NCBI GenBank assembly: GCA_947461795.1
Contig: CANHMG010000014.1
Span: 1 to 35,533, forward strand
Source: Flavobacteriaceae bacterium
GTDB taxonomy: Bacteria; Bacteroidota; Bacteroidia; Flavobacteriales; Flavobacteriaceae
Direction: 5' to 3'
Length of the DNA stretch: 35,533 nucleotides
Part shown: one piece after another, positions 8,515 through 17,227 of the stretch
How positions within the stretch are numbered: the first letter of the stretch is position 1
Layout of the letters: every line of letters starts with the position of its first letter
Made by a program: the position numbers and the translations under genes
Notes under the pieces: model-generated
Database searches by the model: none
Told to the model about the DNA's origin: nothing
The model's input: only the letters and a program-made list of their open reading frames with translations

Positions 8515-8889
8515 TTATACAGTTTTCAATAATTCAATTGCTCCAGTAGCATTAGAAAGTTCTGTATACTTCAAAGCTGTAAAACCTTTTTCATCTTTCG
8601 TAGTAGAAATGGCTCCATTACTAATCAATAGTTTCATGATTTCAACTTTATTGTATCGAGCAGCAACCATCAAGGGTGTCATTCCAAAGGATTTTTCATT
8701 GACATCGGCTCCATATTCTATTAGTTTTTTTACAAAATCTATTTCTCCTTTTTGAATGGCAATACACAAAGGTGTATTCTTAGCATAAAAAGAAGTAACA
8801 TTCATTGGAGTAATGGCTACATTAGTTGCAAAAGTAGCCGTTGAGAAAGTTAACAAAGTAACACCTAAACAAAGAATTGATTTTTTCAT
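8515..8889 (-). CDS. Exported ankyrin-repeat protein
   Basis: Short protein (124 aa) with a signal peptide (residues 1-22, ending TATFATN) followed by about three ankyrin repeats. The first is partial (TPLCIAIQKGEIDFVKKLIE), the second is the best (GADVNEKSFGMTPLMVAAR), and the third is GAISTTKDEKGFTALKYTE. Ankyrin repeats bind proteins; there is no enzyme domain. The mature protein is expected in the periplasm. The signal peptide resembles that of the unknown gene downstream (7762-8298). It ends in a strong terminator, so it is probably a single-gene transcript. The partner is unknown. Confidence 0.8.
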   Translation of the reverse strand: MKKSILCLGVTLLTFSTATFATNVAITPMNVTSFYAKNTPLCIAIQKGEIDFVKKLIEYGADVNEKSFGMTPLMVAARYNKVEIMKLLISNGAISTTKDEKGFTALKYTELSNATGAIELLKTV

Positions 8890-9000
8890 TTGATTTGATT
8901 TTTGATTGATAAATGATTTTTAGCAATAGACGTGAATCAATTCGCATTGTTACTTCCCCAATAAAAAATTAACATTAATTTATATTTCAATTCAAATAAT

Positions 9001-9037
9001 AAAAAAACCGCAAATCAAATTGAAATGCGGTTTTTTT
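9001..9037 (-). terminator. Terminator of purC
   Basis: Arms aaaaaaaccgca (9001-9012) and tgcggttttttt (9026-9037) with a 13-nt loop. A T-run is available on either strand, so it can work in both directions. It lies 21 bp after the purC stop. Confidence 0.8.
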
Positions 9038-9057
9038 ATGAATAAATTCCTTTGAAA

Positions 9058-10008
9058 TTAGAGCTTTATAAAATATTCTCTAACATTGTTTTCAATTCTT
9101 TGATGAATATTGGAAACATCAGCTTTCACAAACTTTTCTCCTAATATATTTTCATAAAGTTCAACATATCGCTCAGAAACAGTTTCAATATATTCTTCAG
9201 TCATTTCAGGAATTTGTTGTCCTTCTTTTCCTTGAAATCCATTTTCAATCAACCAACGTCTTACAAATTCCTTTGACAATTGTTTTTGCTCTTCTCCCCT
9301 ATCCTGTCGTTCTTGATAGCCGTCTTTATAAAAATAACGAGAAGAATCAGGCGTATGAATTTCATCTATCAAAACAATTTCACCGGATTTGTTTTTACCA
9401 AATTCGTATTTAGTATCCACCAAAATTAAACCTCTACTTGCTGCAATTTCAGTCCCACGTTGGTATAAAGCTCGGGTATATTCTTCTAAAACTAAGTAAT
9501 CCTTTTCGGAAACGACTCCATTAGAAAGTATTGCTTCTCGAGAAATATCTTCATCATGTTCTCCGTTAGCTGCTTTTGTGGTTGGTGTGATAATAGGAAT
9601 AGGCAAGCGATCATTTTCTTTTAATGCTTCTGGCAAAGAAACACCACATAACATTCTTTTTCCTAAAGCATATTCACGTGCTGCATGCCCAGAAAGATAA
9701 CCGCGAATGACCATTTCTATTTTAAAAGGTTCACACAAATGACCAATGGCAACATTAGGATCTGGTGTCGCTATGAGCCAATTCGGAACAATGTCTTTCG
9801 TTAAATCCATGAATCGTGTTGCAATTTGATTCAGAATTTGACCTTTATAAGGTATTCCTTTTGGTAACACTACATCAAAGGCAGAAAGCCGATCTGTAGC
9901 TATCATTATTAAATATTGATCGTTGATATTATAAACTTCTCTGACTTTTCCTCGATAAACTGATTTTTGATTGGGAAAGCTAAAATTTGTAGTAGTAATG
10001 GTATTCAT
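9058..10008 (-). CDS. purC: Phosphoribosylaminoimidazole-succinocarboxamide synthase (SAICAR synthetase)
   Basis: Catalyses the ATP-dependent joining of CAIR and L-aspartate to give SAICAR in de novo purine synthesis, in the cytosol. Family signatures: YRGKVREVY near the N-terminus, the [13 protein letters not shown] block, the [14 protein letters not shown] block and [13 protein letters not shown]. About 316 aa, the longer yeast-Ade1-like form that is common in Bacteroidota. The frame opens at 10041, but a TATATTTG box lies at 10046-10039 on the minus strand, so the earlier codons are probably not transcribed and the start at 10008 is chosen. It is not in a purine operon here and has its own promoter and terminator. 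Confidence 0.95.
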   Translation of the reverse strand: MNTITTTNFSFPNQKSVYRGKVREVYNINDQYLIMIATDRLSAFDVVLPKGIPYKGQILNQIATRFMDLTKDIVPNWLIATPDPNVAIGHLCEPFKIEMVIRGYLSGHAAREYALGKRMLCGVSLPEALKENDRLPIPIITPTTKAANGEHDEDISREAILSNGVVSEKDYLVLEEYTRALYQRGTEIAASRGLILVDTKYEFGKNKSGEIVLIDEIHTPDSSRYFYKDGYQERQDRGEEQKQLSKEFVRRWLIENGFQGKEGQQIPEMTEEYIETVSERYVELYENILGEKFVKADVSNIHQRIENNVREYFIKL

Positions 10009-10038
10009 TTTTGTTGTATTGTTGCATTTTATTAATTG

Positions 10039-10046
10039 CAAATATA
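10039..10046 (-). promoter_or_regulatory. purC -7 box
   Basis: TATATTTG on the minus strand, a perfect TAnnTTTG match about 30 bp ahead of the chosen start at 10008. It decides the start, since the longer frame to 10041 would begin inside this box. Confidence 0.6.
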
Positions 10047-10132
10047 AATAAATACTCCTGAAAGACCTTTAAAATAACTTGATAGTGATGGAGAAATAAC
10101 AAAATAATAATTATAAATTGTTATCATAATTT

Positions 10133-11134
10133 ATGAAAAAAACTATAGTATTCTTTTTTATTTTATGTGTTTTCATTCTCTTGTTTATAAATTTTAGAAC
10201 GCCTTTTATGCGTGATAATGCAGGCCCTTGGTCAATAGGATTCGGCACTTCGAAAGAATTCCCAAATAAAATGCACTTACAAAAAGATAAAATTTATTCT
10301 CTTGAAAGTTTAAAAAAAATTCAACCAAAAACCCAATTTTTAGCAGATCCTTTTTTCTTAAAAGTAAAAGATACTTTTTATATATTCTTCGAACATAAAC
10401 TTTTAAATTTAAAAGCTGAAATTGGGCTTTTAACATCAATTGATGGGATCAATTACAATTACAGAGGAACTGTTTTGGAAGAACCCTTTCATTTATCTTA
10501 CCCTCAAGTGTTTTGTTATAAAAAAGAATATTATATGATTCCAGAAAGTAAAGGAGCAAATGCAGTATTATTATATAAGGCAAATCATTTTCCACACGAT
10601 TGGACTATTTGTGATACTTTAATGAATAATGTAAAATTTACTGACCCTTCAATTTACCTTTCAGATAGTATTAATATTATGGCAGTTTCTGATGAAAAAT
10701 TAAATTTAATTTTATATCACGCAGATTCGCTTTTTGGAAATTGGAAACTCCACAAAAAACCAATATTAATATCCGGTAGTGAATCTCGTTGTGGTGGAAG
10801 ATTTTTTAAGGATGAAAAAGGCTTATTACTTCCAGTACAAAATTGCATAAAAGGCTATGGATATGGACTTTCTTTATATAGATTAAATTTCAAAAATGAT
10901 AATTATACGCTAAAAAGAGAAAAACCTTTTTTCTTGAAAAGAAAAGATAATATTAAAGAATTCAATGCTGGAATGCATCATTTAGATATCCAAAAAATAG
11001 ATGGTTCTTATTACTATGTGTATGATGGACATCGGCTTGTTGACTCAAACAAACATTTAAACATTAGAGGTGCATTAAAAATGAATCTAATTGATTTTAA
11101 ACAATGGTGTATTGATGTTTTTACATTTGATTAA
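10133..11134 (+). CDS. Membrane-anchored GH43-like beta-propeller protein (GINT1 N-terminal-like)
   Basis: An N-terminal hydrophobic helix (about residues 4-21) serves as a signal anchor. The rest resembles the five-bladed propeller related to glycoside hydrolase families 43 and 117 and to the N-terminal domain of glucosamine inositolphosphorylceramide transferases. Typical blocks are LADPFFL with FYIFFEH (about 75-95), EEPFHLSYPQVF, YYMIPES, FTDPSIY, and SESRCGGRFF (SRPGGR is usual). In family relatives this domain often accompanies glycosyl- or formyl-transferases of surface polysaccharides; here it stands alone, so the substrate is unknown. The gene is visibly richer in A+T than purC and phoH on either side, and the spacing to the convergent phoH stop is only 15 bp. 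Recent acquisition is possible. Confidence 0.6.
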   Translation: MKKTIVFFFILCVFILLFINFRTPFMRDNAGPWSIGFGTSKEFPNKMHLQKDKIYSLESLKKIQPKTQFLADPFFLKVKDTFYIFFEHKLLNLKAEIGLLTSIDGINYNYRGTVLEEPFHLSYPQVFCYKKEYYMIPESKGANAVLLYKANHFPHDWTICDTLMNNVKFTDPSIYLSDSINIMAVSDEKLNLILYHADSLFGNWKLHKKPILISGSESRCGGRFFKDEKGLLLPVQNCIKGYGYGLSLYRLNFKNDNYTLKREKPFFLKRKDNIKEFNAGMHHLDIQKIDGSYYYVYDGHRLVDSNKHLNIRGALKMNLIDFKQWCIDVFTFD

Positions 11135-11149
11135 TACCAACAATCCACT

Positions 11150-12100
11150 TTAATCATTATTCTCAATTTGTTTATACGCATCAATTACTTTCTTCACCAA
11201 GCGATGGCGAACAATATCTTTATCATCAAGATAGATGATACTTATACCTTCTACATCTTTCAAAACTAAAATAGCTTCCTTCAAACCTGAAATCGTTCGT
11301 CTTGGCAAATCTACTTGCCCTGGATCTCCAGTAATCATAAACTTAGCGTTTTTACCCATACGAGTCAGAAACATCTTCATCTGAGAATGGGTTGTATTCT
11401 GCGCTTCATCCAAAATAACAAAAGCGTTATCTAATGTTCTCCCGCGCATAAACGCTAAAGGAGCAATCTGAATAATGCCTTTCAAAATATAATCTTCCAA
11501 AGTTTGTGGTGGCAACATATCGCGTAACGCATCGTATAAAGGTTGCATATACGGATCGAGCTTTTCTTTCATATCTCCAGGTAAAAAACCTAGATTCTCA
11601 CCTGCTTCAACCGCTGGACGTGTGAGGATAATTCGTTTGACTTGCTTTTCTTTCAAAGCTTTTACAGCCATCGCTACTCCAGTATACGTTTTTCCAGTAC
11701 CTGCCGGACCAACCGCAAAAACCATATCGTTTTTATTGATACAATCCACCAATAATTGCTGGTTGGGTGTCATCGCTTTGATGATTTTCCCACCAATACC
11801 ATGCACCAATATTTTATCATGATCGGGCATGCGTTGCTCGTCTTGAGAATTGCTTTGAATAACGCGTTCAATCACGTTATCATCAATTCTATTGTAACGA
11901 GTAAAATGTTGCATCAATCTATTGAATCGAACTTCAAACTCATCGAGAACTTCTTTTTCTCCGAAAGCCTTCAAGGTAGTACCTCGAGCTACAATTTTTA
12001 ATTTAGGATAGTATTTTTTAATGGTTTCAAGATGAGTATCCTGAGCACCCCAAAAATCTTTAGGGGCAATGTCGTTGAGTTCAATTATTCTTTCGTTCAA
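11150..12100 (-). CDS. PhoH family ATPase
   Basis: Cytosolic PhoH-like P-loop ATPase, related to the helicase core of superfamily 1 and thought to act in RNA metabolism. Walker A is GPAGTGKT (131-138) and Walker B is AFVILDE (226-232), followed by AQNTT. TRPAVEAGE and ITGDPGQVDLP are the other family blocks. The N-terminal 100 residues form the small KH-like domain typical of the short PhoH form. Length (316 aa) is normal. It is divergent from the SAM hydroxide adenosyltransferase gene. In other bacteria phoH often lies beside ybeY; that is not the case here. Confidence 0.9.
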   Translation of the reverse strand: MNERIIELNDIAPKDFWGAQDTHLETIKKYYPKLKIVARGTTLKAFGEKEVLDEFEVRFNRLMQHFTRYNRIDDNVIERVIQSNSQDEQRMPDHDKILVHGIGGKIIKAMTPNQQLLVDCINKNDMVFAVGPAGTGKTYTGVAMAVKALKEKQVKRIILTRPAVEAGENLGFLPGDMKEKLDPYMQPLYDALRDMLPPQTLEDYILKGIIQIAPLAFMRGRTLDNAFVILDEAQNTTHSQMKMFLTRMGKNAKFMITGDPGQVDLPRRTISGLKEAILVLKDVEGISIIYLDDKDIVRHRLVKKVIDAYKQIENND

Positions 12101-12141
12101 AAGGAAGTCGTATTAAATTAAAAATTTGTTACTATAATTAG

Positions 12142-12149
12142 TAGCTTTG
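12142..12149 (+). promoter_or_regulatory. -7 box upstream of SAM hydroxide adenosyltransferase gene
   Basis: TAGCTTTG matches TAnnTTTG, 55 bp ahead of the start at 12205. No clear TTG at the expected -33 distance. Confidence 0.4.
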
Positions 12150-12204
12150 CATTCAAATTTAATGAGTTTTTAGTTCGCTTTCCTTTTTATTTATAAACAA
12201 TTTT

Positions 12205-13059
12205 ATGTCAATAATTACACTTACTACAGATTACGGCTTAAAAGATCATTTTGTAGGTGCTTTGAAAGGAAAAATACTCTCTGAATATTCCGATGCCACT
12301 ATTATAGATATCTCTCACAATATTGATCCATTCAATACTTTGGAAGCGAGTTATATCATTGGTGCGAGTTACAGTAATTTTCCAAAAGGAACTGTTCATT
12401 TGATTGGTGTTGACGCAGAATTGAACAAAGAAAATCAACATATTGCGCTACAATGGAATGACCATTTTTTCATCTGTGCCGATAATGGTATTCTGAGTAT
12501 GTTGATTCATAAAATAGTACCACAAAAAATGGTAGTAATTACAATCCATGACCGATTGCCTGTGGAGGCAACTGATCTTGATGTTTTTGTAAAAGTAGCT
12601 TGCCATCTCGCTAAAGGCGGTTTATTAAATGTAATTGGAAAAGAAATTACAAGTATCCAACAAGTTACCGAATTAAAACCTATTGTCGCTTCCGATAAAA
12701 ACTCCATAAAAGGCTCTGTCATCTATATCGATCATTTTGGAAATGTTGTTACCAATATTACTAAAAAACTGTTTCTTGAAATTGCCAAAGGTCGCCCCTA
12801 TGAAATTCCAATTGTGCAAGGAAAAACTCAAAAACGATCGATTCCTATCAAAAATATCTGGGCCAAATATTCGGATATTGCTACTACTGGAAATTACAAA
12901 ATGAAAAATTATGAAGGCGATAAATTGGCGATTTTCAATGAAGCTGGTTATTTGGAAATTGCTATATTTAGAAGCAACCCAATGAGTGTGGGTAGCGCTT
13001 CCAGCCTACTCGGATTGGGTTATCGTGATAACATCACCATTCATTTTCTTAATTCATAA
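12205..13059 (+). CDS. SAM hydroxide adenosyltransferase (DUF62 family)
   Basis: Family DUF62 enzymes cleave S-adenosylmethionine with hydroxide to give adenosine and methionine, and are homologous to fluorinases and chlorinases. The signature N-terminus is here: ITLTTDYGLKDHFVGALKG (residues 3-21). D8, in the DYG motif, corresponds to the substrate-binding Asp of the family. Then come DISHNIDPF, GTVHLIGVD and ICADNGILS. The C-terminal beta domain contains YIDHFGNVVTNI and ends with LGLGYRDNITI. The 23-residue insertion loop of fluorinases is not seen, so hydrolase activity is the better call. 284 aa, cytosolic. The ABM-family gene follows 20 bp later and may be cotranscribed. Confidence 0.9.
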   Translation: MSIITLTTDYGLKDHFVGALKGKILSEYSDATIIDISHNIDPFNTLEASYIIGASYSNFPKGTVHLIGVDAELNKENQHIALQWNDHFFICADNGILSMLIHKIVPQKMVVITIHDRLPVEATDLDVFVKVACHLAKGGLLNVIGKEITSIQQVTELKPIVASDKNSIKGSVIYIDHFGNVVTNITKKLFLEIAKGRPYEIPIVQGKTQKRSIPIKNIWAKYSDIATTGNYKMKNYEGDKLAIFNEAGYLEIAIFRSNPMSVGSASSLLGLGYRDNITIHFLNS

Positions 13060-13079
13060 ATTTAAAATCTTAAATTACC

Positions 13080-13376
13080 ATGTTCGTACGTATCGTAAAA
13101 ATGAGTTTCCATCCTGAAAACATTCCAGCTTTTCTAGACAATTTTGAAATTATGAAAACCAAAATACGAAATGCTGAAGGAAATCGTTTGCTTGAATTGT
13201 ATCAAGACAAAAACGATTCGAATATATTCTTTACCTATAGTTATTGGGAAACCGAAGCGGATTTAGAAAATTACAGACAATCGGAATTGTTTTATGATGT
13301 ATGGGAGTTTACCAAAAAATTATTCAATGACAAACCGCAAGCTTGGAGTGTGGATAAATTAGTAAGTTTGGAATAG
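13080..13376 (+). CDS. Antibiotic biosynthesis monooxygenase (ABM) family protein
   Basis: Small dimeric ferredoxin-like alpha/beta barrel protein (98 aa) of the ABM / quinol-monooxygenase type. Visible features are the first strand FVRIVKMSFHP, the helix with FLDNFEIMKTKIRNAEGN, the strand LLELYQDKND, and the typical YSYWETEADLENYRQSELF block (about 57-76). Family members act on quinones or serve as heme-degrading or non-enzymatic barrels; the substrate here is unknown. It probably forms a two-gene unit with the upstream SAM hydroxide adenosyltransferase gene. The stop codon overlaps the first copy of the intergenic word tagacacg. Confidence 0.8.
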   Translation: MFVRIVKMSFHPENIPAFLDNFEIMKTKIRNAEGNRLLELYQDKNDSNIFFTYSYWETEADLENYRQSELFYDVWEFTKKLFNDKPQAWSVDKLVSLE

Positions 13377-13477
13377 ACACGGCTGCGCCTATAGACACGC
13401 CCTGTGGGCTTTGAATATAAGACCATATCAATAACGAATGATGTCTAAAAGCGAAGCGATCTAAAGTGAAGCGTGTC
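13374..13477. repeat. Intergenic repeat-like block
   Basis: The word tagacacg occurs at 13374-13381 and 13392-13399, and cgtgtc lies inverted at 13472-13477. The block is G+C-richer than its surroundings (gctgcgcc, gcgaagcgat) and non-coding. It looks like a dispersed intergenic element, but only one copy is in this window. Confidence 0.3.
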
Positions 13478-13507
13478 AAATAATAAGGGAGTATTAAAAT
13501 TAAAATC

Positions 13508-13515
13508 TAAATTTG
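13508..13515 (+). promoter_or_regulatory. gldFG -7 box
   Basis: TAAATTTG, a perfect TAnnTTTG match 16 bp before the gldF start. The leader would be very short. No TTG at -33. Confidence 0.45.
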
Positions 13516-13531
13516 CACTCATTCAAAAATT

Positions 13532-14257
13532 ATGAAAGCAATCCTTCTTCGTGAAATAAAATCTTATTTTGGTTCCATTATTGGCTATCTAGTCATCGCC
13601 GTTTTCTTAATAATTTGTAGTCTTTACCTTTGGGTTTTTGAAGGAGATTACAATATCTTAAACAGCGGATTTGCGGATATGAGTCCATTTTTTACGATTG
13701 TGCCTTTAGTCTTTATTTTCCTGATACCAGCGGTCACGATGCGCAGTTTTTCTGATGAAAAAAAACAAGGAACTTTAGAATTGCTGTTAACCAAACCTAT
13801 AAGCCTTTGGCAAATCGTCAATGGGAAATTTTTAGGGGCATTTGTAGTCATCGTATTGGCTTTACTACCTACCGTAATTTACGTTTATGTTTTATATTTA
13901 TTCGGTATGCCCGAAGGAAATATTGATTTAGGAAGCACCATAGGTTCCTATTTTGGGGTATTGTTTATTGTGGCAGCCTATTCCGCAATTGGCGTTTTTA
14001 CTTCTACCTTATCCGAAAATCAAATTGTAGCTTTCATACTTTCCGTATTTTTGTGTTTCATCTTCTATTTTGGATTTGATGGTTTAGCCACTTATTTCCC
14101 TGATTTTGAAAATACAATTGCTTCCTTAGGAATGAATAGTCACTTCAAAAGTATGAGTCGAGGGGTTTTAGATACTCGAGATGTACTCTATTTCTTGAGC
14201 TTAACTATTGCTTTTTTATCGTTTACGGTATTCAAATTAAAATCGCTAAAAAACTAA
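13532..14257 (+). CDS. gldF: Gliding-motility ABC transporter permease GldF
   Basis: Membrane permease of the GldA-GldF-GldG ABC transporter required for gliding in flavobacteria. The 241-aa protein shows six hydrophobic segments (about 15-36, 54-72, 101-126, 144-163, 168-190 and 219-236). Its N-terminus MKAILLREIKSYFGSIIGYLV and the block DEKKQGTLELLLTKPI (about 75-90) are typical of ABC-2 permeases of this family. The stop codon TAA overlaps the gldG ATG by one base, so the two are translationally coupled. The ATPase gene gldA is not in the window, as in Flavobacterium johnsoniae, where it lies elsewhere. Confidence 0.92.
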   Translation: MKAILLREIKSYFGSIIGYLVIAVFLIICSLYLWVFEGDYNILNSGFADMSPFFTIVPLVFIFLIPAVTMRSFSDEKKQGTLELLLTKPISLWQIVNGKFLGAFVVIVLALLPTVIYVYVLYLFGMPEGNIDLGSTIGSYFGVLFIVAAYSAIGVFTSTLSENQIVAFILSVFLCFIFYFGFDGLATYFPDFENTIASLGMNSHFKSMSRGVLDTRDVLYFLSLTIAFLSFTVFKLKSLKN

Positions 14258-15942
14258 TGGTACCTGTAAAAAATAATAATTTAAAAACCGTACTCTTCCT
14301 CCTAGCCATTTTAATCTTAATTAATGGTATTGGAAGTCAATTCTTTTATCGATTGGATTTGACCAAAGACCATCGGTATACGCTTTCTAAAACGTCTTTA
14401 CAAATCCTTAAAGAAGTCAAAGAACCTTTAATCATTGATGTTTTTTTAAAAGGACAATTTCCAGGTGAATTCAAAAAATTGCAATCAGAAACGCAACAAA
14501 TTCTAGAGGAGTTTAAAGCTTACAACAAAAACGTGACCTTTCAATTTGTCAATCCAATTGAAAATGAAGAAGAACGCGATACGATACTAAAATCCTTCTT
14601 CGAACGTGGACTAATTCCTGTAAATGTGACCATTGAAGACAAAGGAAAACAAACGCAAGAAGTAGTTTTTCCTTGGGCCATTGCAACCTACAAAGGTCGA
14701 AGCACTAAAGTACCTTTATTGAAGAACATCATGGGCGCTTCCACAGCCGAAAAAGTCGTGAGTTCGGTGCAACATCTTGAATATGCTTTTACGAATGCCT
14801 TCAATACCATTGCCAAAGCAAAAGAAAAAAAGGTGGCCATTATTAAAGGAAATGGAGAATTGCATGACCTCTTGATTGCAGATTTTATCAAACAAGTGCG
14901 GGAAAATTATTTCATAGGAACTTTTACTTTAGATTCCGTAGCCAAAAAACCCAATGAAAGCCTCGCCTATCTCCAAAAATACGACTTAGCCATTATTGCC
15001 AAACCAACAGAGAAATTTTCTGATGAAGAAAAATTGGTGCTCGATCAATTTGTGATGCATGGTGGAAAAACATTGTGGCTTATCGATCAAGTCGCTATTG
15101 AAATGGACAGTTTGTATAATGATTCCGGTGCTTCTTTGGCGTATCCACTCGACTTAAATTTGAACGATCAGTTTTTTAAATACGGTTTCCGAATCAATCC
15201 AACTTTAGTAAAAGATGTCATGGCAACTCCCATCGCTCTTGCCACCGGCGAAAAAGGAAGTGCTACTCAATATACGCAATATCCTTGGTTTTACTCGCCT
15301 TTGATTTATCCAACGGCTAAAAACCCAATCGTTTCTAATGTAGATGCGCTCAAATTTGAATTTACGAATGGCATTGAAGTATTGAACAATAACCTCCAAA
15401 AAACCGTGTTGTTGCAATCGTCTCCGTATTCAAATTTAGTAGGTGCTCCAGTGGAAGTCAATTTGAATATGGTGACGGAAAGACCTGAACAAAGTGAATT
15501 TAAAAATACAGGGAACATTCCCTTAGCGGTTTTATTGGAAGGGAAATTTCATTCGGTATTTGAAAATAGAGTCATGCCTTTTGCTGAAAAATCCTTTCTA
15601 TCGGAAGGAAAAAACACGAAGATGATTGTCGTTTCTGATGGTGATATTATCCGAAATCAATTGGATAAAAATTACCAACCTTTAGAATTGGGTTATGATA
15701 AATGGACGAATAAACTCTATGGAAATAAAGAATTCTTAATGAATTGCGTCAATTATTTATTAGACGACACTGGACTTATTAACATTCGAAGCAAAGAAGT
15801 CAATTTGCCTTTATTGGATAAAGAAAAAGTCTATGCGCAATATTCCCAAATACAATGGATAACTGTCGGGCTTCCAATAGTAATTTTAGCTATCTTTGGA
15901 TTCCTTTTTACCTTTCTAAGAAAAAGAAAATACAGCTCGTAA
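14257..15942 (+). CDS. gldG: Gliding-motility ABC transporter component GldG
   Basis: Partner of GldF. An N-terminal transmembrane helix (about residues 12-28) is followed by a large extracytoplasmic domain of the GldG/IflA type (DUF4350-like). The block FYRLDLTKDHRYTLSKTS near residues 29-46 is characteristic. A C-terminal helix (about 533-553) and a basic tail RKRKYSS complete the topology, so both ends are membrane-anchored. Length (561 aa) is normal. The start ATG at 14257 shares its A with the gldF stop codon. Its role in motility or polysaccharide export is known from flavobacterial genetics; the transported substrate is not known. Confidence 0.92.
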   Translation: MVPVKNNNLKTVLFLLAILILINGIGSQFFYRLDLTKDHRYTLSKTSLQILKEVKEPLIIDVFLKGQFPGEFKKLQSETQQILEEFKAYNKNVTFQFVNPIENEEERDTILKSFFERGLIPVNVTIEDKGKQTQEVVFPWAIATYKGRSTKVPLLKNIMGASTAEKVVSSVQHLEYAFTNAFNTIAKAKEKKVAIIKGNGELHDLLIADFIKQVRENYFIGTFTLDSVAKKPNESLAYLQKYDLAIIAKPTEKFSDEEKLVLDQFVMHGGKTLWLIDQVAIEMDSLYNDSGASLAYPLDLNLNDQFFKYGFRINPTLVKDVMATPIALATGEKGSATQYTQYPWFYSPLIYPTAKNPIVSNVDALKFEFTNGIEVLNNNLQKTVLLQSSPYSNLVGAPVEVNLNMVTERPEQSEFKNTGNIPLAVLLEGKFHSVFENRVMPFAEKSFLSEGKNTKMIVVSDGDIIRNQLDKNYQPLELGYDKWTNKLYGNKEFLMNCVNYLLDDTGLINIRSKEVNLPLLDKEKVYAQYSQIQWITVGLPIVILAIFGFLFTFLRKRKYSS

Positions 15943-15959
15943 TGTTAATAAAATTCTTT

Positions 15960-15988
15960 TTGATATTTGGTAGTTTAAGATATATTTG
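15960..15988 (+). promoter_or_regulatory. dnaN promoter
   Basis: TTG (15960-15962), an 18-nt spacer, then TATATTTG (15981-15988): a full Bacteroidota promoter. The dnaN start is about 58 bp downstream, so the leader is around 50 nt. Confidence 0.7.
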
Positions 15989-16046
15989 TAAAACGTAGGC
16001 ACTTTCCCTTTAGAAAGTGAATGCACTCAAAAAAAAGTAAAAGAAA

Positions 16047-17165
16047 ATGAAATTTATAGTATCGAGTTCGTACTTATTGAAACAATTGCAAGTGTTGGGA
16101 AGTGTTATCAACAGTAGCAATACCTTGCCCATCTTAGATAATTTCTTGTTTGAATTGGACAACAAAACCTTAACGGTTTCCTCTTCAGATTTAGAAACTA
16201 CCATGTCTGCCACTTTAGAAATCGATTCTACCAGTAAAGGAAGTGTAGCGGTTCCGGCGAAATTATTGTTGGAAATCTTGAAAACTTTCCCTGAACAACC
16301 ACTCACATTCACCGTTGAAGAGAATAGCACGATCGAGATTAGTTCTAATTCTGGGAAGTATGCTTTAGCTTACGCACCGGGAGAAGAATTTCCTAAATCG
16401 GTAAACTTAGACAATCCTTCTACTACGTTAGTGCCTGCGGAAGTTTTGGCAACCGCTATCAGCAAAACGATTTTCGCTGCTGGAAACGACGATTTACGTC
16501 CTGTAATGTCGGGAGTGTTTTTCCAATTTTCACCAGAAGGTTTGACTTTTGTTGCCACGGATGCGCACAAATTAGTAAAATACGCGCGTACAGATGTAAA
16601 AGCATCTCAAGTGGCTGATTTTATTATGCCAAAGAAACCTTTGACAATTTTGAAAAGTATTTTAGGAACTTCGGATGCTGAAATTAAAATCGAATACAAC
16701 GATTCTAACGCTACTTTTTCTTTTGACAATTACATTTTAATGTGTCGCTTGATTGACGGGAAATACCCAAATTACGAAGCGGTTATTCCAAAAGAGAACC
16801 CTAATAAATTGATGATAGATCGCGTACAATTCATGAATTCCGTGCGACGTGTTGCTATTTTCTCTAACAAAACTACGCACCAAATTCGTTTAAAAATAGC
16901 GGGTGCCGAATTGAATATTTCTGCAGAAGATATTGATTACTCGAACAAAGCGGAAGAAAGATTGACTTGTGATTACCAAGGCGACGATTTGCAAATTGGT
17001 TTCAACTCCCGTTTTCTTTCTGAAATGTTAACCAACTTACAATCAGATATGATTGTATTGGAAATGTCCTTACCTAACCGTGCTGGTATCTTAACTCCAG
17101 CAGATGGTTTGGATGATGGGGAAACCGTTACGATGTTAGTGATGCCTGTAATGCTCAACAACTAA
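16047..17165 (+). CDS. dnaN: DNA polymerase III subunit beta (sliding clamp)
   Basis: Ring-shaped processivity clamp of the replicative polymerase, working as a homodimer loaded by the clamp loader. The 372-aa length and the three repeated clamp domains are normal. Recognisable blocks: NTLPILDNFLFEL and SSDLETTMSATLEI in domain 1, RPVMSGVFFQF and LTFVATDAHKL in domain 2, and the C-terminal VMPVMLNN in place of the MPMRL that forms the peptide-binding pocket floor. It is not next to dnaA, gyrB or an origin-like region. It stands between gldG and a convergent stress-protein gene, with its own promoter and terminator. Confidence 0.97.
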   Translation: MKFIVSSSYLLKQLQVLGSVINSSNTLPILDNFLFELDNKTLTVSSSDLETTMSATLEIDSTSKGSVAVPAKLLLEILKTFPEQPLTFTVEENSTIEISSNSGKYALAYAPGEEFPKSVNLDNPSTTLVPAEVLATAISKTIFAAGNDDLRPVMSGVFFQFSPEGLTFVATDAHKLVKYARTDVKASQVADFIMPKKPLTILKSILGTSDAEIKIEYNDSNATFSFDNYILMCRLIDGKYPNYEAVIPKENPNKLMIDRVQFMNSVRRVAIFSNKTTHQIRLKIAGAELNISAEDIDYSNKAEERLTCDYQGDDLQIGFNSRFLSEMLTNLQSDMIVLEMSLPNRAGILTPADGLDDGETVTMLVMPVMLNN

Positions 17166-17194
17166 AAAATTTAACCCAATTATATTTTTCCAAT

Positions 17195-17227
17195 CTGCAA
17201 CGTCTCTGATGTTGTGGCTTTTTTTTT
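17195..17227 (+). terminator. dnaN terminator
   Basis: Stem from ctgcaacgtc (17195-17204) with gatgttgtgg (17208-17217), loop tct, including three G-T pairs, followed by a run of nine T. The last T bases overlap the stop codon of the convergent stress-protein gene. Confidence 0.65.

Noticed and set aside
16010..16330. 106-codon frame antisense to dnaN
   Set aside because: Shadow of dnaN; the sense frame is a complete conserved gene.
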